Assembly (NCBI GenBank): GCA_033816765.1
Contig: CM066288.1
Coordinates: 2,170,001 to 2,234,000, forward strand
DNA: 64,000 nucleotides
Direction of reading: 5' to 3'
Source of the DNA: Nothopassalora personata
Taxonomy: Eukaryota > Ascomycota > Dothideomycetes > Mycosphaerellales > Mycosphaerellaceae
The notes below the pieces were generated by a model that was not told the DNA's origin, did not search any database, and saw only the letters and a program-made list of their open reading frames with translations. Each line of letters begins with the position of its first letter. Within the stretch, counting starts at the first letter, position 1. Shown piece by piece: positions 1 through 12,875 of the stretch. A program made the position numbers and the translations under genes.

Positions 1-3000
1 GCATCTTAAGGGGAGCTAACAGTTAGGTTATAATCTAATAGTCTAAGGCATCTACGATAACTTAGCTTATCGGAAGACACCTTCTCTCCCCTTTAGCTTA
101 GATAGACATCTAACACAATTAACACATTAGTTCCTAATATATTGCTGCATGCCCTATAGCTATTAGCCAGTTGAAGATTGATCTCTTACTCCACTCCGCT
201 ACTAACTACGTATCCTGTTAGGTCTTAACTTAATAGGATCCTTCGAATACTAAGTCCTATAAGTAACCGCTTAACCTTAGCCGTATAAACCGTAGCGTTA
301 TTAAGCACAATTTCAGTATAGTAGCCGTGCCTATAGAAGACATCCTTATATAGAAACTTAGTAACCGTCTTAGAGCTAGGAGGTGCCCTTATTACTCTAG
401 CCTCGATCTAGTTACTAAGCGCTTCGCGCGCAACTAGGAGGTATCCATTTTTATACACCTAGACGGGGTCCGAGTACTACTTCTTACTAATGACCTAAGG
501 GCTCGATAAGTAAAGCTTACTAGCGCGCTAGTTGCCTTCGCGACACCTATAGGGAGCATAACTTTGAACCTACGTAGAGACATCGGCGAAGCACCCGTCC
601 TAGTAATACCGATCGGAAATAAGGTTATACACGACCTTAGCGCTACGGTAACCGTGTCTCTTATAGCACTCTATAACGATCTCCTTCTAAGCCTTATTAT
701 TGTTAATTACAAGTTATAACGGTGCTCCTCGGCGCTTCTAGAAGAACAGCAATTAGTCTCGGATAAAGAAGTTAACGCTCTTCTTTACTAGCCGCCGGTA
801 CTTAGTACGGGTAATACTATCGGGTCGGGTCCTAGTTTCTATAACCTAAGTAAGCTATTAAGAGCCCTTAGAATATTAGTCCCCGAGATGTCGTGTTTTC
901 TAGATTTTAACTAGATAGGTGTCAACCGGCTCCGGGTACCCGAATAGCTTATTATTAATTATCTAGTCGACTTCGTCTTCGTTAGCTTCCCTAGGTTCCT
1001 AAGGTATAAAGGGCCTACGAGACAGGGTATCTAGGCTAGTATGCCTAGTCCCCGTAACGTACTTTACCTCGAACGTAAACAACCTAATCTATACGACCTA
1101 CCGGGCTATTACCAAGTTCGGCAGGTCCGAAGCCGGCCGGTTAAGCTACTATATAAGCGTCTTAGCATTAACCTTAAGGACAAAATTAACGCTAGTAATA
1201 TATCTCTAGATCTTCTTAAGCCCCTTAAGGACCCTAAGGCATTCCCGCTTACTAGCATTATATCTAGATTCTAACGCGTTCTAGATTCTACTCTTATACC
1301 GTACCGGGTAACGCCGTCGAGTGCTGTCTATTAATTCTTAAGAAACGATACATCCCTATCTAGTGCCGCTAGTATTAACTAAGATAAAGATAGACCTAGC
1401 ACTAGGTAAGTAGTAGAGGGTAACTAAAGCTAGAGCCTACATAAGATATCTAGTAACCTCTTCTTTCGAGAACTGCTTATTTTCTATCTAGGTGAACTCG
1501 GCGTCCTTCTTTAGTAGCTTATACATTAGTCGAGCGATAATAACGAACTAGGGGATCTATATCCGGAAGTATATACACAGCCCTATATAGGTGCGGACCT
1601 CCTTAATATAGGTAGGCGTAGGCTAATCTAGGATCTTAGCTATAATCTTTAGGTTAGGATAGCGACTATCCGGGCTAGTAACGTACCTAACAATCTTAAG
1701 CTTTTCGTATAACTATTAGGATTTGTCTCTAGCAACTACCGTACTAGCTCTCTCTAGGTTAGTAAGAACTAGATCTAGGGAAACGATATACTTAACAACC
1801 TATTTCCTTAACCTAGGCTCTACTTCGGCATTCCTATAGTCCTTAGTTAGTCCCTTAATACCGATGTTATCGAGAAACGGCTTCGCTCGATACGAGATGT
1901 AATTAAGTAGAATCTTTATTACCGTACGTACGAATTAAGCAACTAAATTAGTAGCTCCTTAAGGTAGAGTCGTGTTGCGTACTAGGCTAAGAGGGGTCAT
2001 AAAGGCTATTAAGTCCCGGTAGGACTTATCTAAAGTAATCTAATTATAACCTAAAAACAGGTCTATAAGTGAAGCGACTCGGTACCCGGCAAAATCCTCT
2101 AAGAAGCTATCCGTGTCCGGTGGAATGTTAGTATCGCGTATAGTAATCTTATTTAGGAGCATAGCTAAGTTAATTAACCGATATAGTATATCGCTTCTAG
2201 AGGCATTAACCTTCTTTACGACTAGGAACTAGCTATTAGAATATGCCCCTTATAAGTATTCTAGGATATTATTCTTAATCCGGGCTCTAATTATACGCTT
2301 AACAATTGCCCTAAGACTTAGGTGCAACCGGATAGGGCGTGCCTACTATAGCCTATAAGGGACCGTGTTAATCTTCTAAGGTAGCATAACGTCGTACCTA
2401 ATTTGCCTTATATAACTAAAATCCTAAGCGAGGACTGCCTCCCGGTTATAGAGCATCTTATCGAATAAGGCCCGCTCCATTAGCAATAGCTTAATACTAA
2501 CCTTAATTAAGGTAAGTCGTTCTAGAGTAATCCGGCTACCTCGCTTAATACTTAAGAATTTCTTAGTAAAGTACTTCCTATCGAACGGACCTTGTCCTTT
2601 AGGCATCTTAGATTCTAGGTACAGTGCCCTACGCTTCTATTCTATATCTCCCTTAACTCGTAATTCTAGGCGTTCGTAAACGCTCGCGTCTACTAGCTTC
2701 TTCTTATCCGCCTTACGCTTATATATCGTAAAGACCTGCGGCATCCTAATGTTAGCTATATGTTAGCCTACATGTTACTTCCGTGCCTAAGCATTTAATG
2801 TAGATTGCCTTAGGATCTCGGAGGGCTAATCCCCTTAAACTAAATAAACGTTAGTAATAGAACCTTCCTTAAACGCGCCTATTCCAATTTCTACAACTCG
2901 ATCCTTTACTCTAGTAGTCCTAAGCAATCCTAATAAGTGAGCTAAATAGTTACTAGGCGTTAGAGCCTTACCGGGTTCCTATAGATGCGTCGTGTCGTAG

Positions 3001-3198
3001 TCGTACCCGTTTTCCTTACTATAGCTATTTGCCGGTCCCGGGACCGGTAAATTAAAGTCCGAGGTTTCTCCGAGATAGTGCGAGAACCTTACTAATTTTG
3101 TCAAATCCGGCTTTAGTAAGTCTCCGGTAGGTTAAGCGCCGTAAATTAACCTACCCTTCCATTTCCCGACGCTTTTAACAGTTCTTAAAGGGTCTTGT
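1..3198 (-). mobile_element. RIP-degraded Ty3/gypsy pol, minus strand, runs off left edge
   Basis: The minus-strand translation, reading through many TAG/TAA codons, gives recognisable gypsy pol. At about 1500-1690 there is the RT to RNase H connection (YIGLCIYFRI, then ARLMYKLLKKDAEF). At about 540-720 there is an integrase zinc-binding region (RHGYRSAKVVYNLISDRYY, then DGCFADVST). A conserved segment upstream of RT is still open at 2424-2606 (ERALFDKMLYNREAVLA). The order RT, RNase H, integrase from high to low coordinates fixes the strand and the Ty3/gypsy class. No LTR was found in the window, so the 3' part lies beyond position 1. The reading is homology by eye; function is certainly lost. 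Confidence 0.75.
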
Positions 3199-3404
3199 TA
3201 TTACGATCTAAGCGTGTACCGGCGCTACAGCCTAGTTAAACCTAAGGCAGCAGCGGCTAAGAATTAGGTAACATTAATTAGTTACCTACAGTCTTTCTAT
3301 AAGCAGCCCTTTCAATTCTAGCTTAGATACATGTAATCTACTACCTACTTTTAAAACACCTTTATAAGCCCATTTCATAACTTCTAACCACTTATAACGT
3401 AATA
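3199..3404 (+). repeat. 5' LTR of copia element
   Basis: This 206-bp copy aligns with 10186-10391 at the same length. It begins TATTACGATC where the 3' copy has TGTTACGATC, so the canonical TG terminus has been mutated to TA. It ends in AATA where a CA terminus would be expected. Confidence 0.87.
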
Positions 3405-3417
3405 GTTATAAGCCCGA
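3405..3417 (+). other. Copia primer-binding site, half-tRNA type
   Basis: GTTATAAGCCCGA directly follows the 5' LTR. Apart from one G-to-A change it would be complementary to the anticodon-stem region of initiator tRNA-Met (GTTATGAGCCCG). Drosophila copia is known to prime from such an internal tRNA site. The same 13 bases occur next to the LTR at 38343-38355. The tRNA assignment is from memory. Confidence 0.55.
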
Positions 3418-3639
3418 CAGGCGCTTACTAACGTTCGCTACATAAAACGAAGCCCTAGAGTAGATTTTGCATCGTTATTAAAAACCAGTAGAATCTATTA
3501 TTATCCTATTAACAACCATTACATAGTAGTACAGTGACCCTAGTAGACCTATAGGAACTTTCATTAGGCCTATTAACACCGTTATAGCGACTACCGAGAC
3601 ACCCGGTAGTACCGGTGCTTTGCCGCACGCTACTATCGT

Positions 3640-6600
3640 TCTTAAGAGTTATAACTAATAGGATAAGTTTAACCGTTAGTTAGAGCTCTACGCTAAGTCT
3701 CTAAACATCTAGAAGTATGTAGATCCGAACGACACTACCGCCGAGCTAATAGAGCCGGTGTACTTAACGTTCGAGCAAATCTAATTAGTATACACTACTA
3801 AAGACGCTACGGCTAAAGATAAGGAGCTTATTAAGCTCCGCTAGTTCGACACCGACCGTAGGTAGCGGATATATAACATCTTTACGTCCGCAAGGTCTAA
3901 ATTAGTTACCTACCTAATTAGGACTACTATAGAACTAGGCTAGGAGCTAATACATAGTAAACGCACCCTTAGAGGCAAGGTCTAGGCTCTAAAGGATTAG
4001 TACGGACTAAACGACATGTTACGTAAGCGATAGCTTACACTAGAGCTAAATAGGCTTTAGAAGAGCTAGGCCCGAAGGGTTAACGACTAGTGTTTAGATT
4101 AGCTAGTGCTATAGACTAAGATGCTAGATTGCAACTATACCGAGTACGGAGACCTACTACGACACTTCCTACTTACGATATAGTAGAAAACTCCTACCTA
4201 TAGAGCATTACTATATAACGAGTAGAAGCGTAATAAGCTCTCGCTTAGTAAGCTTACCGAGCGATACCTCGAATAGATACGCGACACTACCCTAGTTACT
4301 ACGAACGGTCGATTAGTCTTCGTAACCTTTATAGGCGAACCCTTAGTAGAGGACGAGCCTCTACTAGCGCCTATAGTAGGCATAGTCGGTAGGGACGATA
4401 ATAACAATAACGACCGTCGTCGTAGCCGCGGCGACAAGAGTCGTGACCGTAGTAACGGTGTAAATAAAGGAAAGAACAGTAATAATAACGATAGGCTAAG
4501 CGGCTACTAGAACATTACCGGCGAGCCTAAGGAGAGTTATTATAAGAACCTCTATTTATGCGATGTAGTTAACCCTAAGAAGCGTCTATTAAAGGATTAG
4601 CGCTCTAAGCAGTAGAAGAAGTACTAGAAGCACTTTATTAATTACTGCTTAGGCGATGATAGTAAACGCTTACTAGGCGTATTAAACCGCAATGGGCGCA
4701 CGGATAAGGAACGAGATAAGGCAATTGCTAAGGGTAAGGTAGTACCGTACGGCTTTACTAGTCTCACTGTCCTTTCGAGCTCGATAAGCCAATTAAGCTT
4801 CAACTTTAGGGATTGCTAGGTATACGATAACTGCTCGGACACCTATGTTATTAATTACTATAACTAGTAGGGCGTAGAATTTATTATAGAGCGCCTAACT
4901 ACCTTATTAATCTAAGCCGGAACCACGACATTCCCTATTGCCGCATTAGGCAAGGTTCGCATAAAGATAGAGGGGATACTATTCACCCTATTAGATGTAG
5001 CCTATTGCCTAGGCTTTTATGTAAACATTATCTCCTACTTACGTATAGAGACGGCTAGACTTTAGTAGCACGGACGCACTAATTTAGTCTATTACAATAA
5101 CAAGAAATTAATAGACCTATACCGCCCTACTTGTATAATCCCCTTCTTTAAGGTAGTTATACCGCCTTAGTTAGAGATAGTCTATAAATAGTCATCGAGT
5201 AATAATAGGAGCATCCTACTAAAGATTACTAAGAAGTAGCGCACAGCGCACTTCATTAGCACAATTGGTAAGGGTAATACTATCTAAACACCGCCTATTT
5301 AGGACTCTAACGGCGACCGTACCGTTATAGTAGTAATGAATAGTACAGGCGGCACTAAAGGTGTAGTAACGTCTAGTAGGACCCCTATTAAACACCGTAA
5401 GCTCTTAGGCCGCTAGTAGCACTAAATCTTCGGCTATATTAGCGCTGAACGCATTAACTAGCTTCCGTTTAGAGTTAAGGGGGTAGTTATTAACCCTAAT
5501 GTACCTAAAGCACCCCTCACTACACATTGTAGAGCATGTAGGCTAGCTAAGGCACATAAAGTGTTTAATAGGACTAAGCCAATTAGGGTAATAACTCCCT
5601 ATAGGCACGTAGCTATAGATTTAGCTAAGTTCACACTAGTATACAATAGTAATCGTTACCTAGTTTATTTCTACGATTAAGATACCTACGGGCACTTTTA
5701 ATTCACCATTAAGAATAGGGACCAACTATTAGTATTAGCTTACTTTAATAGCCTACTTAGCTTTATTAATTTCATTAGGCGTAGGTTTGTTTACTTCTAT
5801 AGCGATAATAAAGTAGCTATTAGGATAGCCTTCCGCTTAACTATTAATAACAATTAAATTGAGTAGTATAACACTACTAACTACGCGTCTAAATAGGACC
5901 TAGTAGAACGAGCGGGCGGCGTCATTATTACGATGTCTCGCATAATCCGCATTTATGCTCGCCTACCTAAAAAGCTCTAGAATAAATGTATAGTAGCTAC
6001 CGTCTACATTCTCTAGCGGTTACTAATCTAATTAAAAGGCTAGAAGACTCCCTTCGAATTAGTAATAGGCAGGGTACTAAATGTAGGCTACATAGTAGTA
6101 TACGGCTACCTAGCCTACGTATACATTTATGGCACCACTTAACTAGGTAAGACTAAGAAGCTTAAAGAACGAGCACTTATCGGATACCTTGTAGGCTACG
6201 ACTCTACTAACATCTATAGGGTATGGGACCCATCGAAAGATAGGGTTATGCGGGTAAAGGACGTTCTCTTTAATAAGACTACGCTCTACGACCTATCAAT
6301 TCTTACTACTAGTTACTTAACCCCTATTAAGAACATCGTAATAGTAGAACCGGCTAAAGAGCCTAAATAGTACTACGACCTGTATATAGCTTACTATAAG
6401 TAGGACACACTCTAGGCCGAGGGGGTGGAAGAATAGGCTTAATAGTAGCCGCTCTATTAAAACCCTCGTTAATACGCCTATTAACAATTACTACTTAGGC
6501 ATAAACTACACTAGCTACAACACCGAGCGCTAGCAACATTTAACTAACCTAAAGGTAACAGTAGTTTCTAGCCACTTGATTAGCCGTTATTAAATGATGC

Positions 6601-8830
6601 TACAACCCCTACACTTTCACGAGACTAGGTTAAATCCGGGGTCGAACCATCGACTAATAAGAGCATAGAGAACTCCGACTATAATAACAGGTATTAAAAC
6701 AACGCGGTTAATAGTAACGCGTCTTAATAGTACATTAACGACTTTAAGTAGTAATTAATAGATGCACTTATAGAGGAAGACCGTAAGGAGATTATAGTAG
6801 ACATAGATACTTCGAACATAGATGCTTCGACGACTCTAGACGTCGCTACCGCTCCTCCTTTAGTAATCCCCTTCGAAGAACTTAGTTAAATGGATAAGTT
6901 TTCCTCTAATTCTAACTACACCCTTACCGACACTAGGAAGAGGCTCCGAACCGCCTACTTCTACTATGCTCTACATAATATTATGGTCGCTAACGTTATT
7001 ATTAGCTAGATATCGGGCATCCGCCCGAGACCTCGTTACCTAGGACGTAAGTACTACGATGTCGTACGAATACGCCGATCCTCCCCTATACGCACTATTA
7101 ACACTATTACGTCGATGTACCGCGATAACCTTCCGCCCGAACCTCTAAACTACCGAGCCGCTATAAAGCACCGCTTCGCCTAATAATAGCGTGAAGCTAT
7201 AGCTAAAGAGTTTACTAAAGTAGTCTTAACCGGTACGTTTAAATAGACTATACATTAAGAGAAGGATTATAATACTTAGTAAGAGGACGGACTTTAGCCA
7301 CCATTGCCGCTAAAGTAGGTATATAAGTATAAGTTGGATAAGTATAGCATACTAAAGAGCTTTAAGGCCCGGCTATACGTAAGAGGCGATCTATAAGGCA
7401 CATACTTAGATATATACGCCACTACATTACTAGTAAGCATGTTTCGCCTCTACTATGCTATAGCCGCGAGCTTCGACCTAGAAGCTAAATAGTTTAATGT
7501 TGTTAACGCCTTCTTAAACTTAGACCTGCTATATACTATATATCTATAGCCGCCTCCTAGAATCGATCGCCCTACCGATAGACACGCTCTTAAACTAGTT
7601 AAGGCCCTCTACGGACTAAAGGAGTCCCCTTTATTGTAGTACAACTCCCTTACCGAGACGCTAGCCTCCCTTAGAATGGTTCCTCTCTCGGACTCCGAAT
7701 GTATCTACTATAATAATAAGGTTATGTTCTTCTTTTATATAGACGACCTAGTTATACTATATTACCGTAAGTATAAGGACTATGTACTTAGCATTAAGAA
7801 GCGTCTACTTGCTAAGTACGAGATGTACGAGCTTAGAGATCTTGCCTAGTTTCTAGGAATTAAGGTAACACGAGATCGGTAGAAGAGACTACTATAGCTC
7901 TTATAGGAGGACTACATCGAGAAGCTCGCTACTAAGTTTAGTATATCTACTAGCGTACGTAAGATAAATGTACTAGTAGATTAACACCTTAACTAGACGG
8001 TACCTAAAGGCTATATTATAGAAGCTATTAAGATCCTTACTTACTAATAACGCATTAGATCCCTTAACTTCGTAGCAATATATACACGCCCGGACATTGC
8101 CTTTTCCCTATTAATGCTTTCGTAGTATCTAACTAAGCTAATAGACACGCATCTAAAGCTTATAGACTAGTACCTACGCTACCTCCTAGAGACTAAGAAC
8201 CTCTACGCTATATATAGCGCTAGTAAGCATATTACTAGCCTACATAGTTAACCTAAACATCTCGGTAAGAACTATAAGTTCTTCGGTGCATTAGATGCCT
8301 CCTACGGCATAAACGTCGATAGGACTAGCTCTAGCGGATAGATCTTTATGCTCTTTGGCGGACTAGTCGACTATAAAGCATCTAAGTAGATTACTATTAC
8401 TAAGTCCTTAACCGAAGCCGAACTCCTTAGCCTATTATAAGCGGCATTAGAGCTAATCTAGTAGGAACTCATCTTCGCCGAGATCTATCTCGAGTTTAAC
8501 TAGTATACATACCTATACTATAATAATACCTAGACTATTCGACTTATTAACTAGTAAGGGCAAAAGCTTAATACTAAGCTACGCTATGTTAACATCTACT
8601 ACTACTAGCTCCGCTAGAGAAACTAGCGAGGAGGTATCGAGATTCGGTATCTTAATACTAACGACATGCCTATAGATAGGCTTACTAAGCTACTACTACT
8701 ATAAAAGTATAGGCGCTTCGTAGAGCTGCTTAACATAGCTAAGGAAGGCGTAGACCTACGCTCCTTAGCGCCTACTATAGATGCTAATACTAGCCGCGTT
8801 ACCTTAGGGGGTAATAATAACGCCTAAGAA
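3640..8830 (+). pseudogene. copia gag-pol, RIP-degraded
   Basis: The frame is readable if TAG/TAA codons are ignored. At about 5524-5580 there is a pre-integrase zinc motif (THCRACRLAKAHK). Around 5600-5630 comes the first integrase Asp (HVAIDLAKF), and near 5800 a second (YSDNKVAIR). At about 7725-7760 the RT active site reads FFFYIDDLVILY. Near 8290-8440 RNase H is visible (DASYG, then SLTEAELLSL, matching the copia STAEAEY region). Gag starts roughly at 3640. Many stops make it non-functional. Domain calls rest on motif recognition by eye. Confidence 0.82.
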
Positions 8831-10185
8831 GCGTAGGCCTACTACTACACTAGTAGTGGCTCTTCTCGATAGTTACTAGCACTAGGCTTTAACTATAGGA
8901 CTCTTCTCCTCGGCGTATCGCAGTAGCGATATAGAACGACATAGTAATTAGCTACTACTAAGCGCGACTTCCCTTTTATCCTTCTATACTATATTAGGAA
9001 GGAACTAGTAGTAGGACTATATAAAAACACCTCTTTAGGTCTAAACCCTTCCTCTTTCCTTAACTAACTAACATAGACCGGTAGAGGTTATATAGTATGT
9101 TCGGCACTACTGTCTCCTCTACCGGCTCCGCACTACCGCCTAGCGCCGCTAGCGCCGCTAGCGCCGCTACCGCTAGAGTAAGCGTCCACTATTTACCGGC
9201 GCTACCCTAGCACTACTATTACTAGTAGGTGTTTCTCGGACTCCCATTGGCCTATAGTAAAAGGACCGGAAACACCCCTATTACTAGTAGCGGTGTAGCG
9301 TATACGTACTAGTAACGGCGTAGCTAATTATAAGCGCCAAAACACTATTAACTTCCCTACTACTAGTAGTATTAGCATTACTATTACTACCTCCGTTACT
9401 ATATTATAACGAACGCTATAACATTATCGTTAATCCCTCTATTATCGTCCTTACCTTACTTAGAGATAACATCTCTACCCGCTAGGTATATAGTACCTAT
9501 AGCACTACCGTCGATAGGATTACCCTTACCCTAAGTAGAAAGATAAGGCCTTTATAAGCTATAAAGACCTTTCATTAGGCAAAAGAGTTCCTACTAGGAC
9601 GTAGCTAAATAGTAATCTCTACCTAAGGTAGGAAGCGGAGTTCTCTAAGACCGTAACCGAAGTTATATATACGTAGTTATTAGATAGTAGTAAGGTACCC
9701 TAATTGCCGAAGTAATAGCGTACTATAACACCTAGGATTTTAATTAAGAATGGAGCGGACATTGAAGCGGACGATAGGCTAAGTAATAAATTCAGTAGAT
9801 ATAATAACTCCTAGGACTCGAACCTACAACCTTACATGTCCGTTAAAATGTAGGGAGATAGCACGCCTTACCGTTCAGTACTATAAGAACAGCTTAGCCA
9901 CCCTACCGGATAAGAATCACATCGCTTAGAACCTATTATATAGGTTAACTATAGTGTAAGGGACTTAGTAAGATTATAAATAGGGATGTAAGGCTAGGAC
10001 AATAGCCTTACCTAAAACGCTAACTTAGCGCCCTACTATGTAGCTTACAATAGAGCTCTAATAAGCGTATAGTAACGACGCCTTACGTTATAGGTAGGTG
10101 GGTAGGGTAATAGGTGATAGATAGGGTACACGCGATTACATGTGATTAGCTCATTTACCTATAAGCCGCATGAGCTAAGGGGGTG

Positions 10186-10391
10186 TGTTACGATCTAAGC
10201 GTATACCGGCGCTATAGCCTAATTAAACCTAAGGTAGCAGCGGCTAAGAATTAGGTAACATTAATTAGTTACCTATAGCCTTTTTATAAGCAGCCCTTTC
10301 AATTCTAGCTTAGATACATACAATCTACTACCTGCTTTTAAAACACCTTTATAAGCCCATTTTATAACTTCTAACTACTTGTAACGTAATA
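10186..10391 (+). repeat. 3' LTR of copia element
   Basis: This is the 206-bp partner of 3199-3404. It retains TGTTACG at its start. A G-rich polypurine run (aagggggtg) lies immediately upstream at about 10178-10186, as expected for plus-strand priming. Confidence 0.87.
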
Positions 10392-11192
10392 GATGTAGGT
10401 AGACCCTTTCTACTATTACTAGGAGGACGCTTATTAGGATCTTAATCGTTACTAGAGCTAGATCCACTACTAAAGACATTGCTAGTACTACTAAACTGGT
10501 TTATAGGAGTCTACTTAACAACATCTACTATAATGCTACTTACAAGTTAGTAATACCCTTAAAACACTATTACATATATAGTATACCTTGCTAAAAGCTT
10601 CTTAAAAAGCTTTAAGAATAGGTGTGTAGTAGTTGTTAGGGTGTGTAAGTGTATATAGTAGTCTAAAAAGGTAGGAAGAGAGGTGTAAAGTAGTATAAAG
10701 TAGAGAGAGTTATTTAGTAAAGAACTAGCTTCTTTTATACGTACCTACGAGGTTTGTGCGTTACTGCCTAGCTAGACCTTCTTAAGCCGAGAGAACCTTC
10801 TATTTACTTCTAAAAGCGGAAAGATAAGGCCTAAGTATGTCTAAGAGTAGGTCTCTTATATATACAAATCTAACAAGATTACTGTCCTTAGCATATGCTT
10901 GCTTATAGTAGAAACCTGGTATCTAGAACTAGTAAAGGTGTTCGAGACTAATATAGTAACATAGGTAATATTAAGTTGATTAGACTGTCTTTATAGTAGT
11001 TAGTCTAAAGGGGGAGTGTTGTAAATTAGGTAACCAAGGTCTATATTAGTTAGGACTTAGCACACACATACTATATCACACTATTTTCTATAGCCAGATA
11101 GTCTTACACCTTGTGGCAATTCATGAGGGTTACTAATCCACCCTATCGTTTCAATCTGGAAGCTTGTACTCGTCAAATACCTAATTACAACA
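10392..11192 (+). mobile_element. 3' remnant of a second copia element with LTR
   Basis: After the first copia element there is about 620 bp of AT-rich internal sequence that ends in a polypurine tract (11007-11016). It is followed by a 176-bp LTR (11017-11192). The 5' half is missing from the window. The LTR keeps many CA and TG dinucleotides and so looks less mutated than the neighbouring element. Confidence 0.65.
11017..11192 (+). repeat. LTR, TG...CA with inverted ends
   Basis: It begins TGTTGTAAATTAGGTA and ends TACCTAATTACAACA, so the two termini are an imperfect inverted repeat. It has the TG...CA ends and the upstream polypurine tract expected of a 3' LTR. The partner LTR is not in the window. 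Confidence 0.7.
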
Positions 11193-11730
11193 GCTGGCAG
11201 CGCAAGTGAAAGTTTATCTTTACGATTGCCAAAGCTTAGCTACTAGTTCTCGCGTGGTCGGGCGCAAGCCATTGCAATGAATATGCGTAGGGCTGATTAG
11301 ATAGCTTTGGTATTGGTCGATGAAGCGTCTAGGGCTCTGTGCATGCTTCCATGTGAATGCGTACGCTGTCATCATACACGCGCATCGCGCCATGCAGCGA
11401 CGCCTTGAGGCGCAGTGGGCGAGAGCCTCGTGTTCAGGCCCGACTTTCAAGCCACGGCAGTCGGACATGCCTGTCGATGATATCGTGCGTAGAGAGATTT
11501 TGCAGAGGCAGTGATGTAGGCCTGAGGATATAAGGATGGTGAATCTCCTCGAGAAGTCCATCATCCAGCACCACAACAGGCAACAAGAGAACAACAACAA
11601 GCAATCTCATCAATATCTCAAGACGACAAGGTCAACAATAAATCATCTCAACAAGCCTCCACCACCTGCCCATTCATACAACTCACACCATCAACCCATC
11701 CAACACCAGACCACAACATCCAACACCAGA
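11193..11730. other. Unique flank between transposon and first gene
   Basis: This is ordinary-composition sequence marking the end of the mutated block. Small open frames occur on both strands but none has convincing coding character. The last 100 bases before 11731 are CA-rich, like many fungal 5' leaders. No RNA gene was seen. Confidence 0.4.
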
Positions 11731-12075
11731 ATGAACACCCTCGCCACCAAACAACCTCCCCGCCTCTCCTCATCGACCGGAATGTCAGAATCCAGCATTC
11801 ACCCAGTACACCATCCAGCCTTCAGCTCAACACCCAGCTCAAGCAGCTCTCTCTCCAACGCCTCCAACTGCTCTCGCTTTTCCAAGATCTCCGAAGTTTT
11901 CAGCACGTGGTCGCGGGAATCGAAGAATAACCTTAAGACATTTGCTGTTGGGACGCCGTGGATTACGGGTGTGCCGGGTGCTGAGACGTACAGGACGAAG
12001 CAGCAGGGAGTGATTGGCGGTAAAAGGGGAAAGAAGTCGAGCTCGTGGTTTCCTGCTTTGGGTGGACACCGCTAG
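11731..12075 (+). CDS. Small hypothetical protein (114 aa)
   Basis: I do not recognise this protein. The frame is open further upstream, but the ATG at 11731 is preferred because the preceding stretch is a CA-rich leader. The N-terminal half is rich in Ser, Pro and Thr, with an SSSSS run. The C-terminal half is basic and aromatic (FSTWSRESKNN, then TPWITGVPGAETYR), ending in a KRGKKSSSW stretch. There is no signal peptide, membrane span or obvious domain. It lies about 540 bp from a transposon LTR and convergent to the next gene. A gene model with another exon is possible. Confidence 0.4.
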   Translation: MNTLATKQPPRLSSSTGMSESSIHPVHHPAFSSTPSSSSSLSNASNCSRFSKISEVFSTWSRESKNNLKTFAVGTPWITGVPGAETYRTKQQGVIGGKRGKKSSSWFPALGGHR

Positions 12076-12328
12076 ACTTGAGAGAGTGGCAAGAGGCGAT
12101 TGGTTGTCAGCGATGGGGTGGGATGGACAGCAGAGGAATTTCCATGGGGTGGTTAGCATTGAGCATTTCAGCGAAAGCATACACGGCATGGAAAGATAGA
12201 ATCGTTTTCAGCGAGAGCGCACACCACGAATCGAACATCATCAAAAAAAGGACGACTCTCAAAATTCTCACCATCGAGCATCAGGTTCCACTCATCTACA
12301 CCAACCCCTCCTCCCCTCCCAGTCCCAC

Positions 12329-12808
12329 TCACTCCTCAACAACCCCCCTCAACCCCCGCACCTCCCTCCCCACCGCCCCAACCGCAATCCTCGCCACCTC
12401 CAACTTCATCTTCAACACCCTAGCCCGCCGCTCATACTCCTCCAGCCTCTTCCTCTGCTCCTCCTTCAACTCGTACAAATCCCTAAACGCCGTATCGAAA
12501 GCGCTCGGCTGGCCCGATCTTTCTGCCTTGGGCCATGTGAGGAGAGCTTCGGTTTGTGCGATGGAGGTGTCGAGTAGGGTGGAGAGGGAGGCGCGGTGAG
12601 AGGCTGCGGAAGGTTCGAGCGCCTTGCGGGTGGCGAGGTCTGCTTGTTTCTGGGCGATGATGCTGGGGGGTTTGGGGTGGGGTTTCTTGTTCTGGGTTGA
12701 GGCAGTGGGAGACGGAGGGGCTTGTGGGAGGGAGGGGGTGCCTGTGAGGATTGTTTCGAGGTTGGTGATGTGTTGTTTGAGGTTGGGTAGTGCGTGCTGG
12801 TCAGACAT
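12329..12808 (-). CDS. Hypothetical coiled-coil protein (159 aa)
   Basis: A single-exon frame starts at MSDQHALPNLKQH. A longer in-frame start exists upstream, but a TATA-like run at 12868-12875 lies about 60 bp before the chosen ATG and would fall inside the longer version. The order is a short helical start, a Pro/Lys-rich linker (residues about 35-60), and a long charged helix (about 65-155, with ELKEEQRKRLEEYERRA) likely to form a coiled coil. This resembles small scaffold or complex subunits, but I cannot name a family. It is convergent with the gene on its left and shares its strand with uS9m on the right. Confidence 0.55.
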   Translation of the reverse strand: MSDQHALPNLKQHITNLETILTGTPSLPQAPPSPTASTQNKKPHPKPPSIIAQKQADLATRKALEPSAASHRASLSTLLDTSIAQTEALLTWPKAERSGQPSAFDTAFRDLYELKEEQRKRLEEYERRARVLKMKLEVARIAVGAVGREVRGLRGVVEE

Positions 12809-12867
12809 GTTCTTTGTGGATGTCTCTGTCGGTTGAGGGACACGCGTCACAAGCTGTGCCACATTGC

Positions 12868-12875
12868 TATATATA
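12868..12875 (-). promoter_or_regulatory. TATA-like element before coiled-coil gene
   Basis: A TATATATA-type run lies about 60 bp upstream of the ATG at 12808 on the minus strand. Spacing and sequence fit a fungal core promoter. There is no direct evidence of use. Confidence 0.35.

Larger units (their letters stand above)
3199..10391 (+). mobile_element. Ty1/copia LTR retrotransposon, complete but RIP-inactivated
   Basis: Two direct repeats of 206 bp (3199-3404 and 10186-10391) flank about 6.8 kb of plus-strand gag-IN-RT-RNase H, the domain order of Ty1/copia. The LTR copies differ mainly by C/T and G/A changes at CA/TA and TG/TA positions. The body is full of TAG stops. A primer-binding site directly follows the 5' LTR. 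No convincing 5-bp target duplication is visible: CTTGT precedes the left LTR and GATGT follows the right one. One or both edges may therefore be altered, or the element may be a recombinant. Confidence 0.88.

Noticed and set aside
2424..2606. 60-codon minus-strand frame
   Set aside because: Not a gene by itself; it is a chance open piece of the decayed gypsy pol and is included in that element.
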